A stretch of DNA of 52,889 nucleotides from Bacillota bacterium (lineage in GTDB: Bacteria; Bacillota; Clostridia; Acetivibrionales; DTU013). Below the pieces are notes generated by a model. It did not search any database. It was not told the DNA's origin and saw only the letters and a program-made list of their open reading frames with translations. Of this stretch, positions 1 to 7,905 are shown in pieces. Both the position numbers and the translations under genes were made by a program. How positions within the stretch are numbered: the first letter of the stretch is position 1; every line of letters begins with the position of its first letter. The DNA lies in NCBI GenBank assembly GCA_023409735.1, contig JAEYRB010000013.1:1-52889 (forward strand), given 5' to 3'.

Positions 1-100
1 GAAGGTCACACCCGTTCCCATACCGAACACGGCAGTTAAGCTTCTCAGTGCCCAAGATACTTGGCTGGTAACGGCCCGGGAAAATAGGTCTCCGCCAGAT
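1..100 (+). rRNA. rrf: 5S ribosomal RNA, 3' part
   Basis: The first ~100 bases match the body of a bacterial 5S rRNA, with the conserved CCCGTTCCCATACCGAACAC stretch (loop B/C) and AGTTAAGC. The 5' ~18-20 nt lie outside the window, so the gene is truncated by the window edge. It is followed by a strong terminator, so this is the end of an rRNA operon reading into the window. Confidence 0.95.
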
Positions 101-109
101 TTATATCAG

Positions 110-143
110 AGCCCTGTGTAAACAACACAGGGCTTTGTTTTGT
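110..143 (+). terminator. Intrinsic terminator of the rRNA operon
   Basis: A 9-10 bp perfect stem (GCCCTGTGT at 111-119 with ACACAGGGC at 125-133) with a short loop is followed by a T-rich tract (134-143). It ends the 5S transcript. The hairpin could also help stop the convergent thi operon, although its minus-strand T tract is weak. Confidence 0.9.
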
Positions 144-213
144 TTATTAGGCACCCCTCACATCACAGAGAAATGATTAGTAAAACACTGCACAAAACTA
201 AATTAATCCGGTC

Positions 214-1050
214 TCAAATAGAGAGGTTCATTTTTCTTCCGTGAATATTGACCTCTTCTGAAAACTTACCACTAAGGTTAAAAGTATGATTCATTGGACC
301 ACGTCCTTTACCCAAATTGAGCATAGCTGCCAAAGCACCTGAGATATACTCCTTTGACCTCTGTACTGATGAAAAAATATCAAAGCCCTTTGCAAGATTT
401 GATGCGATCGCGCTTGATAAAGTACAGCCCGTTCCATGCGTATTAGGATTGTTTATACGCAGGCCTTTAAACCATTGGTAATGTCCATCTATGAACAAAA
501 GATCATTTGCGTCGTTTAAATTATGACCGCCCTTGCATAATACAGCACAACCATGAGCGTCGCTTATTGCTTTAGCAGCCTTAATCATATCGCTTTCATT
601 ATGTATTGATATTTGTGATAATACCTCTGCTTCAGGAATATTTGGTGTAATAATTGTCGCTATAGGCAGTAGTTCATTTTTAAGTGTAGATATTCCAGCA
701 TCATTGATAAGCTTTGACCCACTTGTTGAAACCATCACTGGATCAATGACGACATTGTCGGCCTTAAATTCTTTTAGTCTGTCAGCTATTATTTTGACCA
801 ATTCGCTTGATGATACCATTCCAATTTTTACTGCATCAGGACGAATGTCGTTAAATACATCGTCCAGTTGCTCCCTTAAAAAATCTGGAGTAACCTCCAT
901 TATGCCTGTTACGCCGGTCGTATTCTGTGCAGTAAGAGCAGTAATTGCGCTCATTGCAAAAACACCATTCATAGTCATCGTTTTTATGTCTGCCTGAATA
1001 CCGGCGCCTCCGCTGGAGTCACTTCCGGCGATTGTTATTGCTGTTTTCAT
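214..1050 (-). CDS. thiD: Hydroxymethylpyrimidine/phosphomethylpyrimidine kinase ThiD
   Basis: This kinase phosphorylates HMP and then HMP-P to HMP-PP, the pyrimidine half of thiamine. The 278-aa protein has the ribokinase-fold signatures of the family: the N-terminal AGSDSSGGAGIQAD motif that binds HMP, an internal CKGGH segment, and the C-terminal GTGCTLSSAIA anion-hole/catalytic motif. Length is normal for bacterial ThiD (about 265-280 aa). It is the last gene of the minus-strand thi operon, 84 bp after the HAD gene, and converges on the rRNA terminator. It should be controlled by the upstream TPP riboswitch. Family assignment is secure; HMP salvage as its main role is inferred from the absence of thiC in the window. 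Confidence 0.95.
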   Translation of the reverse strand: MKTAITIAGSDSSGGAGIQADIKTMTMNGVFAMSAITALTAQNTTGVTGIMEVTPDFLREQLDDVFNDIRPDAVKIGMVSSSELVKIIADRLKEFKADNVVIDPVMVSTSGSKLINDAGISTLKNELLPIATIITPNIPEAEVLSQISIHNESDMIKAAKAISDAHGCAVLCKGGHNLNDANDLLFIDGHYQWFKGLRINNPNTHGTGCTLSSAIASNLAKGFDIFSSVQRSKEYISGALAAMLNLGKGRGPMNHTFNLSGKFSEEVNIHGRKMNLSI

Positions 1051-1134
1051 TGATTGTCTCCTTATAACTAATTAGCATTATTTTTTATTGCGTCAAAAAG
1101 TGGTGCCCCGGTTTGCTGCCCAACAAACTCCAGA

Positions 1135-1797
1135 CTAAATCCTTGAGGCATACTTCCAAAAACTATCAAAATCATGGAAATCTGTCATATAGTAATCAGC
1201 GCAGTGTTTGATCTCATTTTTATAATTCTTGCTTGACTCATCTTCGACTGCGACTGTCCTGAATCCGGCGGAAGAAGCAGAAAGAATTGCATGAAGGACA
1301 TCCTCAAATACAAATATAATTTCCGGGTCAATGTTCATATATGTGGCTGCTTTACGGTATATAAATGATTCCTTTTTACTTGTATTAAGTTCTGTACAAG
1401 TAAAAATCTGCTTAAAGTAATTATGAATATTTAGTCGTTTCAAAGCCATCTCAAGCAGCTCTTTATCACCCGTAGTAGCTATGACCATAGGAACATTTTT
1501 GAGGAATAGATTGTGCAGGAATAACTGTGCGCCTGGCTTTAACCTTACTTCATAGCGGTAGTAATCAGTAATAGCACCGAGAATACCATTTTTTATCTCA
1601 TCCGGGGTCACACCCAAGTCATATTGCTTTTTTAAATATGCGCTGCCTTCCTCCAAAGTCATAGTAAAGAGAATACTATTCAAGTCAGGTGCGGCAGTTT
1701 TCCCTAATTTTATGAGATACCTTGTTCCAGTGTCCTCCCACATTTTCATAGAATCCAAAAGAGTTCCGTCTGCGTCAAAAATTGCACCTTTTATCAT
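1135..1797 (-). CDS. HAD-family phosphatase in the thiamine operon
   Basis: The 220-aa protein is a haloacid-dehalogenase-type hydrolase of the beta-phosphoglucomutase/phosphatase-like group. Motif I is DADGTLLDS (nucleophile D8, acid/base D10), motif II is in VIATTGDKEL, and motif IV is FEDVLHAI. A helical cap lies between motifs I and II. Its start overlaps the thiE stop by 4 nt (ATGA), so the two are translationally coupled. This placement suggests it acts on a thiamine-pathway phosphate, for example TMP, HMP-P or HET-P. That substrate is inference: HAD phosphatases are often promiscuous, and the sequence alone does not fix specificity. Confidence 0.85.
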   Translation of the reverse strand: MIKGAIFDADGTLLDSMKMWEDTGTRYLIKLGKTAAPDLNSILFTMTLEEGSAYLKKQYDLGVTPDEIKNGILGAITDYYRYEVRLKPGAQLFLHNLFLKNVPMVIATTGDKELLEMALKRLNIHNYFKQIFTCTELNTSKKESFIYRKAATYMNIDPEIIFVFEDVLHAILSASSAGFRTVAVEDESSKNYKNEIKHCADYYMTDFHDFDSFWKYASRI

Positions 1798-2435
1798 AAT
1801 GAAACCATCCTTTCGGCTAATTCTTTAAGTTTTACTGCTGCTGAACGTATATCCTTCTGAGCGAAAATCGCACTTATTACAGCAATGCCGCAAATACCAC
1901 TTCCGGCAAGCTCCAGAACATTATCCCGACTTAATCCACCTATTGCTATTACGGGAATATGAACAGCTCTGCATATCTGTTGGAGCGTTTCATAGCTTAC
2001 ATCGTCAGCATCTTCTTTTGAGTCTGTATGAAATAAAGCTCCAACACCAAGATAGTCAGCACCCAGTTTTTCTGCAAGAACAGCCTGCTCAACTGTCTGG
2101 GCGGAAACACCGATTATCTTTTTATTCCCTATTTGTGCACGAATATCGCCTGGGCTCATATCATTCTGACCAACATGAACGCCGTCAGTGTCCACTGCTA
2201 TTGCGATCTCTACATTGTCATTGATCACAAAAGGGACATTATATTTCTTACACAGTGCTTTTAAAGAAATTGCCTCTTCAATAAGCTTTTCTCTGCTAAG
2301 TTCTTTCTCGCGAAGCTGTATAAAGGTCGCTCCGCCTTTAATAGCTGCTTCTACCTGGCTATATAATGTCGAACCGTTCAGCCAGCTCCGGTCTGTGACT
2401 GCGTATAAAAGAAGTACATTTTTATCTAATTTCAT
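1794..2435 (-). CDS. thiE: Thiamine-phosphate synthase ThiE
   Basis: ThiE condenses HMP-PP with thiazole phosphate to give thiamine monophosphate. The 213-aa TIM-barrel protein carries the family landmarks in order: FIQLREKELS (HMP-PP binding), INDNVEIA, DGVHVGQNDM, GVSAQT, the GVGALFHTDSK phosphate-binding loop, and AIGGLSRDNV near the C-terminus. Length is typical (about 205-220 aa). It overlaps thiM by 14 nt upstream and the HAD gene by 4 nt downstream, so it sits in a tightly packed operon. Its two substrates are supplied by the flanking thiD and thiM products. Confidence 0.95.
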   Translation of the reverse strand: MKLDKNVLLLYAVTDRSWLNGSTLYSQVEAAIKGGATFIQLREKELSREKLIEEAISLKALCKKYNVPFVINDNVEIAIAVDTDGVHVGQNDMSPGDIRAQIGNKKIIGVSAQTVEQAVLAEKLGADYLGVGALFHTDSKEDADDVSYETLQQICRAVHIPVIAIGGLSRDNVLELAGSGICGIAVISAIFAQKDIRSAAVKLKELAERMVSL

Positions 2436-3243
2436 AATTGGCCCCTTTTCTTAATGTCTCAGTATCCATATTATAAATGAAATCAATAATACGATTGCGG
2501 TATGTTGAGTTCCCATCTCCTATTTGCAAATTTGCAAAACCAATTTCTCCTGCCAGGCCCATTGCACATACAGCTGCCGCCGCCGCTTCTAATTTTTGTT
2601 TTGGGCTGGCTGCGAGAAATGCTGTCATCATAGCTGAAAGCTGACAACCTGTGCCTGTAATCCTACCCATTTCAGGGCGCCCATTTCTAATTACGAAACA
2701 CCTTTCTCCATCCGTTATTAAGTCTATGGCTCCTGTGACAGCAACAATACAATTTGATTTTTCTGCAAAGGTTCTTGCAAAATTTATCATTTGATTTAGA
2801 TTGTCTTCTGTTACTGCATCTGCAGCATTAGCGTCAACACCTTTAGTAGTACCGCTGCCTAAAGCTAAGGCCTTTATTTCGGAAATATTACCGCGGATAG
2901 CATCAAATTTGATTTCATTCATTAGTTTTAAAGCAGTATTAGTACGTAATCTACTTGCACCTGCACCAACCGGATCCAGCACTACAGCATGCCCAAGCTC
3001 ATTTGCCCTACGCCCCGCTGTAAACATTCCATCAATACTTCTATTGGTGAGTGTACCTATATTAATGTCGAGTCCGCTACAAATGGTGGTAATATCATAG
3101 ACATCATCAGGCTCGTCTGACATAATAGGACTTGCACCGCATGCTAGCAGTACGTTTGCAACATCATTCACTGTAACGTAATTTGTAATACAGTGGATAA
3201 GCGGCTTTGTGGTTCTCACATTTTCCAGGTAAGATTCTAGCAT
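2422..3243 (-). CDS. thiM: Hydroxyethylthiazole kinase ThiM
   Basis: ThiM phosphorylates the thiazole alcohol HET, supplying the second half of thiamine by salvage. The 273-aa product starts MLESYLENVR and contains HCITNYVTVNDVAN, the VLDPVGAGASRLR segment and the C-terminal GTGCQLSAM motif typical of the family. The frame stays open 39 codons further upstream, but those codons run through the leader. The ATG at 3243 is chosen because it has a GGAGGA SD 8 nt upstream and matches the usual family N-terminus. It is the first gene behind the TPP riboswitch, and thiE overlaps its 3' end. Confidence 0.95.
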   Translation of the reverse strand: MLESYLENVRTTKPLIHCITNYVTVNDVANVLLACGASPIMSDEPDDVYDITTICSGLDINIGTLTNRSIDGMFTAGRRANELGHAVVLDPVGAGASRLRTNTALKLMNEIKFDAIRGNISEIKALALGSGTTKGVDANAADAVTEDNLNQMINFARTFAEKSNCIVAVTGAIDLITDGERCFVIRNGRPEMGRITGTGCQLSAMMTAFLAASPKQKLEAAAAAVCAMGLAGEIGFANLQIGDGNSTYRNRIIDFIYNMDTETLRKGANYEIR

Positions 3244-3249
3244 ATTAGG

Positions 3250-3292
3250 TCCTCCAGCATTTAATGTAATTAAGACGATTGACATGGGAGGA
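3250..3292 (-). promoter_or_regulatory. Candidate SD-sequestering hairpin upstream of thiM
   Basis: On the minus strand, TCCTCCCAT (3284-3292) can pair with ATG, a two-base bulge, and GGAGGA (3250-3260), which is the thiM SD. This gives 9 pairs. It would make the riboswitch act on translation initiation. The complementarity is seen directly; its use as an expression platform is inferred. Confidence 0.5.
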
Positions 3293-3376
3293 GTTGTTGA
3301 CTTGAATAAAGATGATAATAAAACAAAAGCAGGTATACCAATTTGTGTATATCTGCTCAATATTGCGCATTCTATA

Positions 3377-3455
3377 TCCCTACGTTGGCATTATCCAAAT
3401 CAGGTAGTGGGTCGATGGAATTGTCCATCCTCTCAGCCTGCAAAACAAGCTCCCC
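3377..3455 (-). promoter_or_regulatory. TPP riboswitch (THI element)
   Basis: Read on the minus strand, the element opens with GGGGAGCTTG, then GGCTGAGAGG, a variable hairpin, CGACCC, CCTGATTTGGATAATGCC and AACGTAGGGA. These are the conserved THI-box blocks in the right order and spacing. It lies between the mapped promoter and thiM and would lower expression of the salvage operon when thiamine pyrophosphate is plentiful. Confidence 0.95.
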
Positions 3456-3472
3456 ATTCAATTGTCATTTCA

Positions 3473-3501
3473 ATTATATACTTATTTCTATATTTTGTAT
3501 A
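3473..3501 (-). promoter_or_regulatory. Promoter of the thi operon
   Basis: Minus strand: TATACA (3496-3501), a 17-bp spacer, then a perfect TATAAT (3473-3478). Transcription would begin about 10 nt before the riboswitch 5' end, which fits its role. Confidence 0.65.
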
Positions 3502-3803
3502 TGTCTATTTTTGCTTCTTTCCAAGGAGTGTAACAGTGTTTCTGCTAGTATTCTAGTAATGAAATTCTAATTGTTTGAAAGATACTTCTTAATAGGATGC
3601 ATTTACTATGAACGGTCATTAGTTACTTCAATTAAATCTATGGTATATTTGTCTGTATCACTACTGTTCTTTGTTTGTAATTATGCTATGAAAATAAATT
3701 CTATTTAGCTTATATCATTTTTGAGTTAACATAAAGCAACCTTTTTATTTAGGGCATCTGCATGTAAATAATTTAGCAACACGACGACATGTAGGCTAAC
3801 TAC

Positions 3804-3933
3804 CGGATACATCCGCAATATATTGCGTAAAGCAATTATAAAAGAATTCTACAGCCAAGGCTCCTGTTGAGGAAACCTTTACAAACTGTAGCCTAAGTAT
3901 TAAAATGTACTAAAGTATGAAAGCCAGAGGCTT
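3804..3933 (+). promoter_or_regulatory. Structured leader / palindromes upstream of nadA
   Basis: The gene-free stretch 3502-3980 holds several inverted repeats just before nadA. CGGA/TCCG is at 3804-3815 and overlaps a perfect 14-bp palindrome CGCAATATATTGCG (3814-3827). A three-tier hairpin is closed by CTACAG (3849-3854) and CTGTAG (3886-3891), with AAGG/CCTT and TCCT/AGGA inside. AAGCC AGA GGCTT is at 3921-3933. The palindrome is a candidate operator and the hairpins a candidate leader RNA. No known riboswitch class is recognised. Confidence 0.5.
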
Positions 3934-3980
3934 GAGTATTGCAAAATTGGCAGCAATACAATAAGGTTGAAAGGATATTT

Positions 3981-4892
3981 ATGAATAGGAAGGAATTAAT
4001 CGATAATATTAGCAAGCTGAAGCAGGAGCGAAATGCAGTTATCGTAGCACATAATTATCAAAATGATGATATTCAGGAAATTGCAGATGTAGTTGGTGAT
4101 TCTTTTGCACTGAGTAAATTCTGTGCTTCGAGTTCATACGATGTAATAGTCTTTTGCGGAGTGCATTTTATGGCAGAAAGTGCAAAGCTGCTTTCTCCCA
4201 ATAAAACAGTTCTGATCCCGGATAAAAATGCGGGCTGTTCAATGGCTGATATGATTACTGCAGAAGCTTTGAGGGAAGCAAAAAAGCAGCACCCAGGTGC
4301 GGCTGTTGTCTGTTACATAAACTCCACAGCGGAAGTAAAGAGTGAATGTGATATATGTTGCACTTCTTCAAATGCTGTGAAGGTTATAAAATCTTTAGAG
4401 CAAAAAGACATATTGTTTGTTCCTGACTGTAATCTTGGAAGTTATATAGCGAAGATGGTCCCTGAAAAGAATATTATTCTGTGGAAGGGTTACTGCATAA
4501 CCCATCATCGTATAAAGATAGATGATGTTAAAAAGGCTAAGGAACTGCATCCTGATGCCATTTTACTGATGCATCCTGAGTGTCAGGCTGACGTTCTCGA
4601 ATTTGCTGACTATATTGGAAGTACAAAACAGATAATAGACTATGCTTCAAAAAGTAAAGCGGACAAATTCCTCATCGGGACAGAAATGGGCGTTATGTAT
4701 AAACTGAAGAAGGATAATCCTGGTAAGCAGTTCTACTTGCTCTCTACTGGTCTAGTGTGTCCCAATATGAAAATGACGACACTTGATAATGTGTATGCAG
4801 CGCTAAGAGATATGAAGAACGAAATAGTATTAGAGAAAGAGCTTATGGAAAGGGCAAAGCTGCCTCTGGACAGAATGCTTCAGATAGAATAA
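3981..4892 (+). CDS. nadA: Quinolinate synthase NadA
   Basis: NadA condenses iminoaspartate with dihydroxyacetone phosphate to quinolinate using a [4Fe-4S] cluster. The 303-aa product has the three expected cluster cysteines: C86 (NAGCSM), C172 (KGYCITH) and C260 (GLVCPNM). It also has the substrate motifs AHNYQ, YINSTAEVKS, MHPEC and GTEMGVMY. The start at 3981 is preferred over an in-frame codon at 3939 because AAAGGA precedes it and the family N-terminus begins here. It is the first gene of nadABC; nadB begins within about 30 nt of its stop. The upstream leader is unusually structured. Confidence 0.96.
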   Translation: MNRKELIDNISKLKQERNAVIVAHNYQNDDIQEIADVVGDSFALSKFCASSSYDVIVFCGVHFMAESAKLLSPNKTVLIPDKNAGCSMADMITAEALREAKKQHPGAAVVCYINSTAEVKSECDICCTSSNAVKVIKSLEQKDILFVPDCNLGSYIAKMVPEKNIILWKGYCITHHRIKIDDVKKAKELHPDAILLMHPECQADVLEFADYIGSTKQIIDYASKSKADKFLIGTEMGVMYKLKKDNPGKQFYLLSTGLVCPNMKMTTLDNVYAALRDMKNEIVLEKELMERAKLPLDRMLQIE

Positions 4893-4920
4893 TGTGCGGA
4901 GAGTGAAAGAGGGAAAAAAA

Positions 4921-6519
4921 GTGCGAAAACATTGCTATTTAGCAGATTTTGATACAAGTACACTGAACAAGGAATACCATGACGTAATTATTATCGGCAG
5001 TGGTATAGCAGGCGTTTATACGGCTCTGGAGATACCGGAGAAGTATGACATCGCAATTCTGACGAAAGAGACACTGGATATAAGCAATTCTGTGCTTGCA
5101 CAGGGGGGGATTGCTGTATCACTGGATAAAAATGATTCACCGGAGCTGCATCTCAAGGATACGCTGTATGCAGGAGCAGGCTTGTGTGACGAGGATGTTG
5201 TAAGAGTACTCGTAAACGAGGCCGCAGGAAATATTGAGCGTTTATGTGATTTTGGTGTGAATTTTGACAAAACAAAAAAACATGAGCTCTCATTATCAAG
5301 AGAGGCTGCTCACAGCATGAACAGAATTATACACGCGGGAGACACTACAGGTAAGGAAGTTCTTGATAAGCTGATTGCAGTGGTAAAAAATCGCACCAAT
5401 ATAAATATACATGAGAGAAATTCTGTAATTGACCTTTTTACTGAAAATGATGAGTGCAAGGGTGTTCTTGTATATGATGAAGATAAGAATAGTCTTAAGG
5501 TACTTTTATCTAACATAGTAATATGTGCAACCGGCGGCTACGGGCAGCTTTACAGTAATACTACAAACCCTGAAGTAGCTACAGGTGACGGTATTTGTAT
5601 GGCATACAGGGCAGGTGCGGAGCTTATGGATCTGGAATTCGTGCAATTTCATCCTACAGTATTATACCATCCTGATAATAAAAGTTTTCTTATTTCTGAA
5701 GCTGTAAGGGGAGAGGGCGGACTGCTAAAGAACAAAAACGGAGAGCGGTTTATGCCAAACTATCACCATTTATGTGAGCTTGCACCGAGAGATGTAGTCT
5801 CAAGATCCATATTTGCTGAAATGAAAAAGACAGGCTCTGAAAATGTATTTCTTGACATAAGATTTAAGGGTAAAGAATACTTAGAAAATAGATTCCCCAA
5901 TATTTACAAAACATGCCTTGGTTATGGTATAGACATGGCAAAGGATATGATACCTGTAGCACCTGCGGAGCATTATTGTATGGGCGGTATCCGTGCAGAT
6001 GTACATGGAAGGACAAATATTGGAGGCCTTTTTGCATGCGGTGAATGTGCATGCAACGGAATACACGGCGCAAATAGGCTGGCAAGTAATTCATTGCTCG
6101 AAGGCCTCGTATTCGGTAGATTGATAGGAAATCAGGTCGAAGAAGTTTTAAAGAATAAAGGAAGAAATGTAAAATTTAAAGATATTGCTAACGATACAGA
6201 CAGAGAGAGTATGGATCTTGACAGAAAAAATGAAATTATGGCGATCCAGAAAATAATGACCAAGGATGTTGGCATATTAAGAGATAAGGAAGGGCTGGAG
6301 GATGCCCTTGAAAAAGTCAGTGCCTACAGAAAGAAGTATGCTGATATAAAAAACATCAAGCTTATTGATTTTGAGCTCCAGAATATATTGCTATTGTCGG
6401 AAATGGTAATAGAATCTGCGCTTGAACGAAAAGAAAGTAGGGGTGCGCATTTCAGGGTGGATTATGACAAGACGGATGATGAAAACTGGAAGAGGCATAT
6501 TATAAAGAGGCTACAATAA
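4921..6519 (+). CDS. nadB: L-aspartate oxidase NadB
   Basis: NadB is a flavoprotein that oxidises L-aspartate to iminoaspartate, which NadA uses directly. It has an N-terminal dinucleotide-binding motif IIGSGIAGVYTALE, then GGIAVSL, REAAHSMNRIIHAGDTTG, QFHPT, EAVRGEGG, the APRDVVSR active-site segment and the ACGECACNGIHGANRLASNS FAD signature. These are the succinate dehydrogenase/fumarate reductase-type family marks. The GTG at 4921 is chosen (532 aa) because GAGGG lies 7 nt upstream. GTG codons at 4894 and 4903 are possible but have poor SD sequences. A hairpin separates it from nadC. Confidence 0.95.
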   Translation: MRKHCYLADFDTSTLNKEYHDVIIIGSGIAGVYTALEIPEKYDIAILTKETLDISNSVLAQGGIAVSLDKNDSPELHLKDTLYAGAGLCDEDVVRVLVNEAAGNIERLCDFGVNFDKTKKHELSLSREAAHSMNRIIHAGDTTGKEVLDKLIAVVKNRTNINIHERNSVIDLFTENDECKGVLVYDEDKNSLKVLLSNIVICATGGYGQLYSNTTNPEVATGDGICMAYRAGAELMDLEFVQFHPTVLYHPDNKSFLISEAVRGEGGLLKNKNGERFMPNYHHLCELAPRDVVSRSIFAEMKKTGSENVFLDIRFKGKEYLENRFPNIYKTCLGYGIDMAKDMIPVAPAEHYCMGGIRADVHGRTNIGGLFACGECACNGIHGANRLASNSLLEGLVFGRLIGNQVEEVLKNKGRNVKFKDIANDTDRESMDLDRKNEIMAIQKIMTKDVGILRDKEGLEDALEKVSAYRKKYADIKNIKLIDFELQNILLLSEMVIESALERKESRGAHFRVDYDKTDDENWKRHIIKRLQ

Positions 6520-6524
6520 ACTGC

Positions 6525-6595
6525 CGCCTCTTTGAAACGCAGCTAACGAAATGAAATTTTTCTACAATCGAAGAATTTCATTAAGAACAGAGGCG
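6525..6595 (+). promoter_or_regulatory. Two-tier intercistronic hairpin between nadB and nadC
   Basis: An outer 7-bp stem CGCCTCT (6525-6531) with AGAGGCG (6589-6595) encloses a 13-bp stem (6550-6562 with 6570-6582, one G-U pair) with a 7-nt loop. No U tract follows, so this is not a standard terminator. It could stabilise or process the mRNA, or tune nadC expression. Confidence 0.6.
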
Positions 6596-6635
6596 TTATA
6601 AAGAGGTGTTATAAAGGTTATAAAAGGAGGACAAA

Positions 6636-7469
6636 ATGTTTGACAGCTTTTACTATGATGATTTAATTAAGACTGCCTTAAAAGAGGACATGCCATTAGG
6701 TGATATAACTACAGAAAATACCGTAAAGCCTGGTACAAGAGCTAAGGCAGTACTAATTGCCAGGCAGGATGCGGTAATTGCCGGACTTGACATATTTGAA
6801 AGAGTATTCAAGCTGCTGGGACAGGACACATCATTTACACGCCATGTAAATGACGGGGATCATGTAAAAAATGGCTTTGTGTTTATGGAATTTGAGGGAG
6901 ATGCATCTGTGCTGCTTAAAGGTGAAAGAACAGCCCTGAATTTTCTTCAGCACCTTTCAGGTATAGCAACAAAAACTTCAGAGTTTTGCAGGGCGGTAAA
7001 GGGTTTACCGGTAAAAATAGTTGATACAAGAAAAACCATACCCGGGCTAAGACATCTGGAGAAATATGCTGTTAAGGCAGGCGGAGGTTCTAACCACAGA
7101 TTCTGTCTATCAGACGGAGTTCTGATAAAGGACAACCACATCATGGCTGCCGGTGGTATAAGTAAAGCAGTTGAGCAGGTAAGGAAAGGAATACCTCACT
7201 CGGTCAAGATAGAGGTGGAGACAGAATCGCTTGAGCAGGTTCAGGAAGCTTTGGATGCAGGCGCTGATATAATTATGTTTGATAACATGAGCCATGAAAT
7301 GATGAAAAATGCTGTAAAGCTGGTAAATAAACATGCTTTGACAGAAGCCTCGGGTGATATACATCTTGATAGTGTACGCGCTGTGGCAATGACTGGAGTT
7401 GATATAATTTCAATAGGCGAACTAACTCATACAGTTAAAGCTGCGAATATCAGCATGCGGTTTATATAG
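6636..7469 (+). CDS. nadC: Quinolinate phosphoribosyltransferase (decarboxylating) NadC
   Basis: NadC converts quinolinate and PRPP to nicotinate mononucleotide, completing the de novo branch started by NadB and NadA. The 277-aa protein has the family core: VDTRKTIPGLRHLEKYAV, the GGGSNHRFCLSDGVLIKDNH active-site stretch, KIEVETESLEQ, and a C-terminal barrel segment DIISIGELTH. Length is standard. An AAAGGAGG SD sits 8 nt before the ATG. It is the last gene of the operon and is followed by a strong terminator. Confidence 0.96.
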   Translation: MFDSFYYDDLIKTALKEDMPLGDITTENTVKPGTRAKAVLIARQDAVIAGLDIFERVFKLLGQDTSFTRHVNDGDHVKNGFVFMEFEGDASVLLKGERTALNFLQHLSGIATKTSEFCRAVKGLPVKIVDTRKTIPGLRHLEKYAVKAGGGSNHRFCLSDGVLIKDNHIMAAGGISKAVEQVRKGIPHSVKIEVETESLEQVQEALDAGADIIMFDNMSHEMMKNAVKLVNKHALTEASGDIHLDSVRAVAMTGVDIISIGELTHTVKAANISMRFI

Positions 7470-7507
7470 AAATTGTCAATTCATTGTTAAGTCAAGATGT
7501 AATGACG

Positions 7508-7545
7508 ACCTGTGGATAAAACAGAAACTTATCCACAGGTTTTTT
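7508..7545 (+). terminator. Intrinsic terminator after nadC
   Basis: A perfect 12-bp stem (ACCTGTGGATAA at 7508-7519 with TTATCCACAGGT at 7529-7540) with a 9-nt loop is followed by six T residues. Both arms happen to contain the DnaA-box sequence TTATCCACA. Confidence 0.9.
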
Positions 7546-7592
7546 GCTTATTAACAAACATAAATATTGTCAAACCTTAAAACCTAGATAAA

Positions 7593-7698
7593 TAGCATGT
7601 TACAAGGCGGAGCTATTAGAGCGAAACAATCCACAGGCATGTGGATTACCGGTGGAAAATGCCTATAAAACTAGTAATTTGGGACTTGTAAGATGTTG
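7593..7698 (+). ncRNA. Candidate structured RNA / leader upstream of the CBS gene
   Basis: The gene-free stretch 7546-7905 contains a nested fold. A closing stem pairs 7600-7606 (TTACAAG) with 7685-7691 (CTTGTAA) and extends past a G/G mismatch through CAT/ATG (7596-7598 with 7693-7695). A second stem pairs 7614-7619 with 7671-7676. An 8-bp hairpin AATCCACA GGCA TGTGGATT spans 7628-7647, and its GGCA loop can pair with TGCC at 7660-7663 as a pseudoknot. A further hairpin (7698-7705 with 7731-7738) follows. The architecture looks like a riboswitch-type aptamer or small RNA, but no known class is recognised. Confidence 0.5.
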
Positions 7699-7905
7699 AT
7701 AATTATGTTTGGACAAATTAATTCACAAATTAATTATCTTATTTACTTATGATGGAATACACAGCGAAAAAATGTAAGTAAGGAATATATAAAACAATAT
7801 ATGAAAAGTATATGCAAGTTTGTTAGATATTAATGCGACTATCTTTTCTAATACAGGAGAAAATAATTTAGCATCAAACTTTGATTTATTAAGGGAGGTA
7901 ACGCG

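Noticed and set aside
3244..3360. N-terminal extension of thiM into its leader
   Set aside because: The open frame lacks an SD, overlaps the space between riboswitch and gene, and is not part of the family's usual N-terminus.
7511..7537. Two perfect DnaA boxes (TTATCCACA) in inverted orientation, with more TCCACA/TGTGGA at 7630-7645
   Set aside because: They form the arms of an intrinsic terminator after nadC and of a neighbouring hairpin. No dnaA, dnaN or AT-rich unwinding region is nearby, so a replication origin is not supported.
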